Of a stretch of DNA of 64,000 nt, positions 54,434 to 62,900 are shown one piece after another (the stretch's first letter is position 1; each line of letters begins with the position of its first letter). A program made the position numbers and the translations under genes. The notes under the pieces are model-generated. The model was not told the origin of the DNA and did no database searches. It was given only the letters and a program-made list of their open reading frames with translations. This DNA is from Bacteroidales bacterium 6E. GTDB taxonomy: Bacteria > Bacteroidota > Bacteroidia > Bacteroidales > Prolixibacteraceae. The stretch lies in NCBI GenBank assembly GCA_001270045.2, contig DF970672.1, positions 93,395 to 157,394 of the forward strand, given 5' to 3'.

Positions 54434-55489
54434 CTACTGGAAGATTTTCCGCTCGTTCAGGGCTTTCCGGTATTTTTCGGCGTTGATGTTATGCTCGGCA
54501 TTGGTGCGCGCAAAGGCATGGTATCCCGAGAAATCATCGCGTGCACAGAAATAGTAGTAGTCGTGTTCCTCGAAATTGAGCACGGCATCAATCGACGAAA
54601 TTTCGGGGAAGGTGATGGGGCCGGGGGGGAGGCCTGCATTTTTATAGGTGTTGTAGGGCGAGTCGACCTCGAGGTGGCTGAACAGGATGCGTTGCAGGGT
54701 CACGTCGCCCACCGCATATTTCACGGTCGGGTCGGCCTGCAGCAGCATGCCACGTTTCAGGCGGTTGATATATACCCCGGCGACCCGGGCTTTCTCGTCG
54801 GCCTTGACGGTCTCTTCCTGTACGATCGATGCCAGCGTGGAAACATCCTGTGGGGTGAATCCCAGCGCCTCGGCTTTTCTTCTCCGCTCCTCATTCCAGA
54901 ACCTTTCATGCTCCACCTTCATGCGGTCGGCAAACTCCTCGGCCGAGGTGGTCCAGTAGAATTCGTAGGTATTGGGAATAAACATCGAAATGAAGGTTTC
55001 GGGCGCGAATCCGTATTTTCCGGCTGTCCCGGGAGTGAACAGCTCCAGTATCGAGGCGCTGTCGGCCTGGAGGTAGGTGCTCACCACCGAGGCCAGCTGT
55101 TCGGGTGTCCGTATGTTGTTGAAGATGAGGTTGACGGGTTCCTGGAGCCCTGCCCGCAGGATATTCACCATCTCGTTGTTGTTCATCCCCTGTTTGAAGT
55201 GGAAGCGTCCGGGCCTGACCACGTGGTGGTAATCCTTTTTGCGGGCCACCCAGCGGAAGGCTTTCAGGTCGTGTAACACGTCATTTTTCTCCAGTGAGTC
55301 GAGTACCGAGTCGAAAGTGGTTCCTTTGACCACATACAACACGTAATCGTTTTTCACGTTGGGATTGAAGATGTAACCAAAGAGCTGCCAGGCCCGAAGT
55401 CCCGCAATCACCAAAGCCACGGTAACCCCAATGATCACGTACTTGCCCATCCGGGGCATCCGGTTGATTTTGTTCTTCTGTTCCAGCAT
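54434..55489 (-). CDS. mltG: Endolytic murein transglycosylase MltG
   Basis: A 351-aa inner-membrane enzyme with one N-terminal span (about residues 17-37) and a periplasmic YceG domain. The conserved catalytic region reads STLASIVQEETVKADEKARV near residue 217, the Glu pair there corresponding to the family glutamate, and VAGVYINRLKRGMLLQADP follows. MltG cuts nascent glycan strands and sets their length. It follows the glycosyltransferase gene on the same strand with a gap of 153 bases, in which no terminator or clear promoter was recognised. Confidence 0.93.
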   Translation of the reverse strand: MLEQKNKINRMPRMGKYVIIGVTVALVIAGLRAWQLFGYIFNPNVKNDYVLYVVKGTTFDSVLDSLEKNDVLHDLKAFRWVARKKDYHHVVRPGRFHFKQGMNNNEMVNILRAGLQEPVNLIFNNIRTPEQLASVVSTYLQADSASILELFTPGTAGKYGFAPETFISMFIPNTYEFYWTTSAEEFADRMKVEHERFWNEERRRKAEALGFTPQDVSTLASIVQEETVKADEKARVAGVYINRLKRGMLLQADPTVKYAVGDVTLQRILFSHLEVDSPYNTYKNAGLPPGPITFPEISSIDAVLNFEEHDYYYFCARDDFSGYHAFARTNAEHNINAEKYRKALNERKIFQ

Positions 55490-55642
55490 TCCGAATGTAT
55501 AATTTGGGTGTAAAGATAAATAGTTTTACGGGCCGGCCTTCGCCTGTCCGGCAAAACTCGTTTTGGAAGCCTTCAGGGTTAGCCTGCCGGTGGCTATCCG
55601 TTTGCCGGATGTTTGGTGCCATTCGCAAAATTGACACTCCTT

Positions 55643-56773
55643 TTATGGTCTGGCGATTGACCGGAATCCGTCGAAAAGCACCTGTTCCTCTTTTTCCCAG
55701 GTCAGCTCGTTTGCCGCCCTTTCGAGATTTCGGATCCACTCGGTACGCATGCTGGTGACAAACAATGCGGTACGGAAGTGGCTGGCCAGGGTCTGGGGGT
55801 GATTTGACGTCGTAATCAGTCCGATATTGTATTGCTCCACCATTCGGCGCATTTCCGGCAGGTCGCTCACTACCACCGGGATCCGGGCCTGTATGTAATC
55901 GAAAAGCTTGTTGGGCAGGGCATAGCGGTAATTGAGCCCCAGGTCTTCCTCCACCGAAATGCCCAGTCTTGCGGTACGTGTCAGCATGTTCAGCTGTTCA
56001 GGTCCCAGCCGCCCGGTGAAGCTAACATTTCCGGTAGTGATTTGCGAGGCCATCTGTTTCAGCTCGGCCTCAATGTCTCCTGCCCCGGCAATGACCAATC
56101 GGGCCTCGGGCAGGAATTCCATCGCCCGGATGGCCGATTCAAGTCCGCGCCCCTTGTTGAGTGCCCCCTGGTAAATGATCATTGGCCTGGAATCCGGTTC
56201 CGTAGAGGTATTCTGGTCCGTTGGGGAAACCTCTTCAAGGATGGCAGACTCTTTAGGAAGGTAACTTTTCACCGGCAGGTTTCGCACCACACGGAAGTTT
56301 ATGCCATAGATTTGAAAATAGTGCACTGCAATGGATGGGCTCACCGTAAAGGCGAGGGCGACATGGGGAAGGCATTTTTCCTCGATCCATTGCCATATCT
56401 TTCGGATTCGGGGTCGGTCGACCAGCTCGGGCACCCCGGTGAACAGCTCATGGCTGTCGTACACCACGGGCAACCTCCTGAGTTTCCCGGCCAGCACGTT
56501 GGCTGCAAGGGTGTCCAGGTCATTGGCCAGCAGGACATCCGCTTTCGCGAACAGCAACCTGAAGAACAACCTTACATTATACTCCGCGTAAAACAATGGG
56601 CCTTTCCTGAACCACAGGGGCATCCTCCGGGTCTCGTAGTCACGGGGTGCCAGCTCTGGCGAATCCGGGTAACAGCGCCCCGTCAGCACCACCCGGTACC
56701 CCATCTTCCCCAACGAGGTACAAACCTTATGGACCCGGTTGTCAGTGACCAGGTCAGTGGTCACTGATGACAT
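55643..56773 (-). CDS. Group 1/family 4-type glycosyltransferase
   Basis: A protein of 376 aa from the ATG at 56773 (MSSVTTDLVTDNRVHK). The N-terminal domain has VTDNRVHKVCTSLGKMGY, YDSHELFTGVPEL near residue 106 and the NDLDTLAAN segment. The C-terminal domain shows YQGALNKGRGLESAIRAM and the nucleotide-sugar region GISVEEDLGLNYRYALPNKL, then FDYIQARIPVVVSD, which fit GT4-type enzymes. Acceptor and sugar unknown. The frame remains open 37 codons upstream through a 66-base repeat (56786-56851), giving four extra in-frame ATGs spaced 18 bases apart; the start here is the first after the repeat, 12 bases from it. No Shine-Dalgarno site helps the choice. Confidence 0.8.
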   Translation of the reverse strand: MSSVTTDLVTDNRVHKVCTSLGKMGYRVVLTGRCYPDSPELAPRDYETRRMPLWFRKGPLFYAEYNVRLFFRLLFAKADVLLANDLDTLAANVLAGKLRRLPVVYDSHELFTGVPELVDRPRIRKIWQWIEEKCLPHVALAFTVSPSIAVHYFQIYGINFRVVRNLPVKSYLPKESAILEEVSPTDQNTSTEPDSRPMIIYQGALNKGRGLESAIRAMEFLPEARLVIAGAGDIEAELKQMASQITTGNVSFTGRLGPEQLNMLTRTARLGISVEEDLGLNYRYALPNKLFDYIQARIPVVVSDLPEMRRMVEQYNIGLITTSNHPQTLASHFRTALFVTSMRTEWIRNLERAANELTWEKEEQVLFDGFRSIARP

Positions 56774-56785
56774 AATAGTCAAAGT

Positions 56786-56851
56786 GGATGACATCTTTTT
56801 AAAGGATGACATCCTCACCAAGGATGTCATCCTCTTAGAAGATGTCATCCT
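56786..56851. repeat. 66-base nested palindrome, copy A (REP-like)
   Basis: The element holds four 12- to 13-base copies built around GATGACATC or GATGTCATC. The outer arms GGATGACATCTT and AAGATGTCATCC pair with each other, and the inner arms AGGATGACATCCT and AGGATGTCATCCT pair around the loop CACCA. It differs from copy B (57652-57717) at one position, A for G in the loop, and is in the same orientation. It lies between the glycosyltransferase start and the transposase 3' end. Confidence 0.9.
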
Positions 56852-56936
56852 CTCAAAATTATCTGTAATTGCACTGCGAAGCAAAATATGACTTCTTTAT
56901 CTAGCTAAACTTTGCTATTTCAAATATATTGTAAAT

Positions 56937-56964
56937 GGATGATATCCTGACTAAATAATCATCC
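56937..56964. repeat. Degenerate repeat copy with flanking 9-base direct repeats
   Basis: GGATGAT (56937-56943) pairs with ATCATCC (56958-56964), with ATCCTGACTAAATA between them; this resembles half of the 66-base element. The same 9 bases, TGTAAATGG, occur at 56930-56938 and 56970-56978, one copy at each side. It lies 30 to 60 bases after the transposase stop codon. It may be a decayed copy or the scar of an element that left. Confidence 0.45.
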
Positions 56965-56996
56965 TCTAATGTAAATGGTCCAGTTCGGAAGAAATC

Positions 56997-57599
56997 CTAT
57001 TCTGTACTTTGATTTTTTTCAGAAAGCTCAAATGTGTGATATTCCCGGAAACATTCTATTGTACCGAAGACTTTAGTAAGTCGGGATTTGGTTATCATGC
57101 CAGAATTTTCTTTAATGATTTCTTTATACGAACTATACAAATAGTCTTCGAAGGTATTGCTAAAACCATGTTTTATTGGATTATAGTGAGTATAAAAAAT
57201 TTTGTATTTCAATAATTCCTCATCCAATATGACATTGCGTCTGAACGGCCTTGTAAAGAGGCTTCCAGTTCGTTGTCTGCTCTTATTAATTGTCATTGAG
57301 TATCTGATGAACATTCTTCGAAATTGCTCTGAAACGATCTTGCCTATAATGACGGGGTCTTCAATCGATTTACCTTCAAAAACAATTCGGTCCTTAATCC
57401 ATAAAATAAGATGAAAGTGATTTGGAATCAATGCATAAGAGAGAATTTCCGTGTATTCTGCAATATATACCCTGATTAATTTTAAAAAAAGCCTGTAGTC
57501 AGTTTGGTTGAAGTAGACCTGCTGTTTATTAATTCCACGGTTATAGATATGGTAGTAATAACCTCCTGTTAATGCTTCATCTGAATCAATTGCTGGCAT
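56997..57599 (-). CDS. REP-associated tyrosine transposase (Y1/HUH family)
   Basis: A 200-aa single-strand DNA transposase of the Y1/TnpA type. The N-terminus reads GGYYYHIYNRGINKQQVYF, the RAYT start. The HUH metal motif is IPNHFHLILW with His61 and His63. The catalytic Tyr is Tyr135 in KIFYTHYNPIKHG, the YxxxNP pattern of RAYTs. The protein is intact. It lies between two nearly identical 66-base palindromes, copy B 52 bases upstream of its start and copy A about 145 bases past its stop. Its strongly AT-rich sequence contrasts with the GC-rich neighbours, which points to recent acquisition. RAYTs are usually domesticated and move only their palindromes. Confidence 0.88.
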   Translation of the reverse strand: MPAIDSDEALTGGYYYHIYNRGINKQQVYFNQTDYRLFLKLIRVYIAEYTEILSYALIPNHFHLILWIKDRIVFEGKSIEDPVIIGKIVSEQFRRMFIRYSMTINKSRQRTGSLFTRPFRRNVILDEELLKYKIFYTHYNPIKHGFSNTFEDYLYSSYKEIIKENSGMITKSRLTKVFGTIECFREYHTFELSEKNQSTE

Positions 57600-57651
57600 A
57601 TTTTTTCCGATAAAGATATATAATTAATGAACAAATGTGCAAATATTGTTA

Positions 57652-57717
57652 GGATGACATCTTTTTAAAGGATGACATCCTCGCCAAGGATGTCATCCTC
57701 TTAGAAGATGTCATCCT
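57652..57717. repeat. 66-base nested palindrome, copy B (REP-like)
   Basis: This is identical to copy A except one base in the central loop (CGCCA instead of CACCA), with the same nested arms. It lies between the start of the transposase gene and murB and is followed two bases later by another hairpin. Confidence 0.9.
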
Positions 57718-57719
57718 TA

Positions 57720-57738
57720 AAAGCGGCGCAGCCGCTTT
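57720..57738. repeat. Triloop hairpin next to repeat copy B
   Basis: AAAGCGGC (57720-57727) pairs perfectly with GCCGCTTT (57731-57738) around the three-base loop GCA. It touches the proposed murB -33 box at its right end. Confidence 0.6.
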
Positions 57739-57766
57739 CACCCCTATCATTGCTTTTCTATCTTTG
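57736..57766 (+). promoter_or_regulatory. murB promoter with -7 box inside a perfect inverted repeat
   Basis: TTTC at 57736-57739 and TATCTTTG at 57759-57766, 19 bases apart, fit the Bacteroidota promoter pattern with one mismatch in the -33 box. The -7 box lies in a 31-base inverted repeat: GCTTTTCTATCTTT (57752-57765), loop GCA, and AAAGATAGAAAAGC (57769-57782), a perfect 14-base stem. The stem ends six bases before the murB ATG, so it could be an operator or an RNA hairpin that hides the start. Confidence 0.5.
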
Positions 57767-57788
57767 CAAAAGATAGAAAAGCTTTCCA

Positions 57789-58829
57789 ATGATACGATAT
57801 ATTGAAAATTTTCCCCTTCAACACCATATAACATTTGGCACGCCGGCAAACGCTAAATACTTCTTCGAATTTACCGAGGTAGGTGACTTGCAGGAGCTGA
57901 TCCGGAGCAGGCCGCTCGGGGAGTTTGGTCCGGTGCTGGTGCTGGGGGGTGGCAGCAATCTGTTGTTCGTCAGTGATTTCGATGGACTGGTCATATATCC
58001 GAATATCCCGGGCATCGTGCCCGAAAAGGAGGATGCCAGCCATGTGTGGGTGCGTGCGGGTGCCGGGGTCGAGTGGGACGATTTCGTGGCATTTACTGTC
58101 AACAAGGGATGGGGGGGCATCGAGAACCTGTCTCTGATTCCCGGAAAGGTGGGCGCGGCCCCGGTGCAGAATATCGGGGCTTACGGACAGGAAGCTGCCG
58201 ATACCATCGAATCGGTGAGCGGGATTGACCTGCGCACCGGAGAGGAATGGGATATCAGTGCCCCGGATTGCCGGTTTGCCTACCGGAACAGCATTTTCAA
58301 ACAGGAGCTGAAGGCCAAATTCCTGGTGACTTCGGTGTTGTTCAAATTGAACAAATTTCCACAGTTAAACCTCTCTTACGACGGCGTTGCCCGGATGCTA
58401 GAAGGGATTGCCGGGCCAACGGTATCCGATGTGCGAAATGTCATCGTGGATATTCGCAGGTCAAAGTTGCCCGATCCTGCGATATTCGGCAATGCCGGCA
58501 GCTTTTTCAAGAACCCTGTGGTGGATGCCGACCTTGCTTCACGCCTGGCCGAAATCCATCCCGGAATGCCCCAATATGTGGTAAGTGATCCCGGCAAGGT
58601 AAAATTGTCGGCTGGCTGGCTCATCGATCAATGTGGCTGGAAAGGTGCCACCAGGGGAGGTGCCGGCGTACACGAAAGGCATGCGTTGGTGCTGGTCAAC
58701 AGGGGAGAGGCGACAGGCAAGGAAATTTATGGTCTCTCGGAGGAAATCCGAAAGTCAGTTCTCGAAAGATTTGGGGTGTCGCTTGAAAGGGAGGTATTGG
58801 TTATAGGCAGCCAGGGTCCTTTGGAATAA
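57789..58829 (+). CDS. murB: UDP-N-acetylenolpyruvoylglucosamine reductase
   Basis: A 346-aa FAD enzyme that reduces enolpyruvyl-UDP-GlcNAc with NADPH to UDP-MurNAc, the second step of peptidoglycan precursor synthesis. The FAD-binding part has VLVLGGGSNLLFVSDFDG near residue 45 and IPGKVGAAPVQNIGAYGQE near 115. The catalytic Ser lies in NAGSFFKNP near 238, and SAGWLIDQCGWKGATRG follows near 274. The length and the segment between these parts match the type I, E. coli-like form. Its promoter region contains the inverted repeat described at 57752-57782. Confidence 0.95.
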   Translation: MIRYIENFPLQHHITFGTPANAKYFFEFTEVGDLQELIRSRPLGEFGPVLVLGGGSNLLFVSDFDGLVIYPNIPGIVPEKEDASHVWVRAGAGVEWDDFVAFTVNKGWGGIENLSLIPGKVGAAPVQNIGAYGQEAADTIESVSGIDLRTGEEWDISAPDCRFAYRNSIFKQELKAKFLVTSVLFKLNKFPQLNLSYDGVARMLEGIAGPTVSDVRNVIVDIRRSKLPDPAIFGNAGSFFKNPVVDADLASRLAEIHPGMPQYVVSDPGKVKLSAGWLIDQCGWKGATRGGAGVHERHALVLVNRGEATGKEIYGLSEEIRKSVLERFGVSLEREVLVIGSQGPLE

Positions 58830-58855
58830 GGGATTGCCCTGAAACCTTGTTCAAA

Positions 58856-59788
58856 TCAGAAATACCTGGAGCGCAGGTAGCTTCGACCGTAAAAGTCGAC
58901 ATCGTAGCTGAGCGTGAATTCGTAGGTGCCGTTCTGGTGCCGGTAAATCTCGGTAAACGTGATATCCATGGCGTAACCGATGCGGATGTTGTTGTTAAAA
59001 ATCCACTGGGCCACAAAACAGAGCGCATCGCCGGTGCGCACCATGGCTCCCAACCACAAGCGGTCGTTGAGCATGAAGTTGGCCGACAGGTCAATCTGGA
59101 CAGGGGCCCCCAACGCTCCGCGCATCATGGCGGTTGGCTTGAATTTCAGGTTGGGATTCAGTGTGAAGACATACCCCCCCGACATATAAAAATGGCGTAC
59201 TTCTGCCAATGATGAATAGTTATTCCGGTTTTCCACGAAATCGTTCTTTACCAGTTTTGGAATGGAGGCGCTGACATAGAAATTCTCGTCATAATAGAAT
59301 ACACCGATTCCAAAATTGGGGAGAAACTTCAGGTCGATGTCTTCCTGAAAGGCCGGGTCGAAGATGTAGTCGGGGTATAACTGGTACCTCCGTAACGGGT
59401 TTTTGTAGTTCATGAACCCGAATTTCATCCCCAACCGTAATCGCTTTTCCGGTGTCACCAGCAGTTCATAGGCATAATCCGCAAAAATCGACAAGCGTTC
59501 CTCATAGGCAAACCGGTCGTTGATCACATTGAGACCGATACCTGCATACTCATTGAAAACGGGCGAGTGAAACGAAACCATCTGGGTGAAGGGCGATTTC
59601 TCGATTCCGGCCCACTGCTTACGCACAAGCGAAATAAAGCCGATCTTTTCCCACATTCCCGCGTAGGCAGGGTTAACCGCCTGGATGTTAAACATGTATT
59701 GGGTAAAAATCGGGTCTTGCTGGGCTTTCACCTCCAGGGTGGCAGCCATGACAGCCATCAAAACCAGATATTTCAGTTGTTTCAGCAA
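58856..59788 (-). CDS. PorP/SprF family type IX secretion outer-membrane protein
   Basis: A 310-aa protein with a signal peptide (cut after EVKAQ) and the family start QDPIFTQYMFNIQAVNPAYAG. The middle has repeated amphipathic strands, including SPVFNEYAGIGLNVINDRFAY and MSGGYVFTLNPNLKFKPTAM. PorP/SprF proteins accompany large gliding or adhesin proteins with a type B C-terminal signal and help to put them on the surface. It lies downstream of such an adhesin gene on the same strand, with 176 bases between them, which is the usual arrangement. Confidence 0.93.
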   Translation of the reverse strand: MLKQLKYLVLMAVMAATLEVKAQQDPIFTQYMFNIQAVNPAYAGMWEKIGFISLVRKQWAGIEKSPFTQMVSFHSPVFNEYAGIGLNVINDRFAYEERLSIFADYAYELLVTPEKRLRLGMKFGFMNYKNPLRRYQLYPDYIFDPAFQEDIDLKFLPNFGIGVFYYDENFYVSASIPKLVKNDFVENRNNYSSLAEVRHFYMSGGYVFTLNPNLKFKPTAMMRGALGAPVQIDLSANFMLNDRLWLGAMVRTGDALCFVAQWIFNNNIRIGYAMDITFTEIYRHQNGTYEFTLSYDVDFYGRSYLRSRYF

Positions 59789-59897
59789 TGGATGTTTTCT
59801 GAGTTTGCTCTAAATATATTGTTTTTCATTTACAAGATTTGGCATTCTGCCTTAATTATGACAGCATTTCCTCACGGATGGCTGCGTCTTGCTTTTG

Positions 59898-59926
59898 CAA
59901 ATAGCTGGCCTGAGGCCAGCTATTTG
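59898..59926. repeat. Perfect triloop hairpin between the adhesin and PorP/SprF genes
   Basis: CAAATAGCTGGCC (59898-59910) pairs perfectly with GGCCAGCTATTTG (59914-59926) around the loop TGA. Its 17-base core GCTGGCC-TGA-GGCCAGC differs by one loop base from the palindrome at 46662-46678 next to the tandem array. Confidence 0.8.
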
Positions 59927-59936
59927 ATTAATGCCA

Positions 59937-59965
59937 GTTTTTGGCGGGCGGAGCCCGCCAAAAAC
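59937..59965. repeat. Perfect triloop hairpin at the adhesin stop codon
   Basis: GTTTTTGGCGGGC (59937-59949) pairs perfectly with GCCCGCCAAAAAC (59953-59965) around the loop GGA, and the last base is part of the adhesin stop codon. On both strands the T-run is at the 5' foot and the A-run at the 3' foot, opposite to a normal intrinsic terminator. It may still block RNA decay or transcription. Confidence 0.75.
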
Positions 59966-62900
59966 TAGTAGGATACCATAACGGTACCGGTGTGGGTAGT
60001 CCCGTTTCCTAACTCGAGGATATAAATATAATTACCCACTGGCACTTTTCCTCCGCCGAGGGTCAGGCTGGCTTCGGAGTATCCCCACCACCAGGCTTCC
60101 TCGGGCGATCCCCAATAGGTAAGGTTCCCGTAATGTTCTTTTTCAAAGAGCTTGTTCCCCCAACGGTTGAAGATGTACAGCTTCGCATCCGGGTAATCCT
60201 CGATGCCCAGGATCTGGAAGAAGTCATGTACGCCATCGCCGTTTGGCGAGAATCCTTCAGGGATGAAGAAGGTGAGCGGTCCTTCATCAGGTTCGCCATC
60301 GCAATCCTCATCCTTGAATACGTTGAACGTGACGGTTGCGGTATCGCACTTCGACGGGTAACCATCGTCACAAATCTGGTAGATCAGGCTGTCGAGGCCA
60401 ACGTAGCCGGATTTGCTGACATACAGGAAGCTGCCGTTCGGATTGAGCTCTATTTCACCGTTTGCCGGTGGCAGGATCAGGTACGGACTCAGGAAGATAT
60501 TGTCGCCGTCGGGATCATTGTCATTCGTGAGGATGTTTCCGGATATGGCCAGACAGCCTGCTTCATATTCATCGTCGCGGGCGATCGGTGCCAGGTTGTC
60601 CTCAACCACGGTAATGGTTACCACGGCCGTGTCGCACATTTCAAAACAAGGCAGTCCGTTGTCACACACACGATAGGTAAACGTATCGGGCCCCAGATAA
60701 TTGTCGAAAGGCTTATAAGTTACGGTTCCCGACGGATTGACCGACAATGATCCGTGTTCGGGAGGCGTCATGATCCATACGGTCGACGAATCTATATCCC
60801 CTTCCGCATCGGTATCGTTCAGAAGGATCAGGATCATGGTATTCTGGTTCATCAGTGCCTTCACGTTGTCGTCACGGGCAATCGGAGGTGTGTTGCCCAA
60901 TACGTTGACAATGGTCTGGCAGCTGCTGACATTTCCGTAACGGTCGGTCACGTATAGGGTCACGATATTTTCGCCAATGTTTTCGCAGGTCAGGAATTCA
61001 GGTTCTATTTTGAGAGACGGAACACCGCAGTTGTCATAGCTACCGCCGTCAACCATGGTGGGTGAAAGCCTTACCTGTCCATTCGGACCTATCTGGATGT
61101 CGACGCTCTGGCAGATGGCAACCGGGGCAATGGTGTCGATCACTGTCACCATGGCATCACAGAAATCCATATTGCCTGATGCGTCCACGACGGTCAGCCT
61201 GACCGGGTTCACGCCCACGCTGTTGCAATCGAAAGTTGTCCGGTCAAGGGTCCTTGAAACGATCTGGCAGTTGTCGGTCGAGCCATTGTCAATATCTGCC
61301 GGGGTAATGGTGGCCTTGCCGTCTTCGTCGAGGTAAACGGTGATGTCACGGCACAGGGCTTCCGGCAGCATCTGGTCGAGTACCGTGATGTTGGCGTATA
61401 CCGGCACGGATTCGTTCGCTGCTTCATCGACCACAATAATCTGGACAAGAATGATATCTCCGACATTGCTACAATCAACCGTTGGCGGAACAGCCCTGAT
61501 CACCAGTTTGTCAAATGGCGTACAGTCATCGGATGCCGATTCGAGGATATCGTCCCTGTCGACAGTGTAAACTCCGGTTTCATCGAGGTACACGGTTACA
61601 TCCCTTGGAACAGCCACCGGCGGCTCATTGTCGGATACGGTAATCCGTTGCGTGCAGGAATCAACCTTGCCGCAAAGATCTTCGATGTAATAGGTTCTCA
61701 GGATGACGGTTTCCTGTGGTGTCTTGCTCAGCCGGTCGATATGGTTCAGCGATGACCTGTTGGCATGGTGGGCATTACGGATATAGCCGAGATTGATCAT
61801 TTCGTCAATGTCGGTGATCGGCGGTACGGATCCCAGACATTCGAAGGTAACGTCGGGCGGACAAACGATGGTTACCGGATCGATGACCAGTACGTCGAGT
61901 GTATGTATGCCTGACGAAACGGTACGATCCACCACGCAGCGCTCGCTGGAGGTCAGGGTAACCCGTACCAGGTCTCCCTTGTCCGGGATGAAGGTATAGG
62001 TGTCGGCATTGTTGCCGGGAACGGCGTTATTGTTGACATACCAGGTGAACAGAGGATTGGTGCCGCCGTTTTCATGGACCGCCTGCAGGGTGACGGGTTC
62101 CCCTTGACACACGGTGTCGCGGTTGGCCGACAGATCGACGGTGACCACCAGGTTCGGGATGACCTTCGCGACGGCAGGTGCCGACGTGGCGGTCGGGGTA
62201 ACCACACAAACCAGGTCGGAGGTGATCCTTACAGTAATTCGGTCCTGATCAGCCGGAGCATAGGTAAAGGATGCGCCCGTGGCTCCAGTTACCGGTTGTC
62301 CGTTCACGAGCCACTGGTATGCCGGATTGGTGCCACCGTTAACCGGGGTGGCGGTAAACGTCACCGTTTCGCCTTCACAGATATCGGGATTCAGCGGTGC
62401 AACGGATACTGCTGGTGTCAGGATGTTGGTGATGGTAATGGTCGCAACGGGCGAGTTGGCTTCCTTGACATCGGTACAAACGATATCGGAAGTAAGCCTG
62501 ACGTATACCCGATCACCAGCCTGCGGATTGTTGACGGTATAGGTGATACCGGTCTGTCCTGCCACGGCAGTGCCATTCCTGTACCACTGGAACCTCGGAT
62601 TGGTGCCGCCATTATGGGGCTCGGCGGTGAAGGTTACCGATGATCCTTCACATGCCAGGGCGTTGACAGGATCGATGTCGACCGATACCTTGGCCTTCAG
62701 GCGGATGATACCGGTGGTGGTTTCCGAGTTGTTACATTTATCGGTCGCCGTGAAGGTCACAACAAGGTCACCGCAGCAATCGGCCGGCAATTTGGACATG
62801 TCGAAATCGTGGGTTATCACGGGAATCCCGCAGTTATCGGTAGCCGTGACATCCCTCAGCCACTGGTTGATTTTTGCCTCCATGCCCGGTTCACATTCCC

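Noticed and set aside
56774-56884. Glycosyltransferase start at 56884 with a Met/Ser/Lys-rich N-terminus
   Set aside because: The added 37 residues are the translation of the mobile 66-base repeat; the family domain begins right after the ATG at 56773. Use of upstream ATGs remains open and is reported as a finding.
56997-57599. Full IS200/IS605 element with accessory TnpB
   Set aside because: Only the Y1 transposase is present, of RAYT length and start, with no tnpB; the flanking palindromes fit a REP system better.
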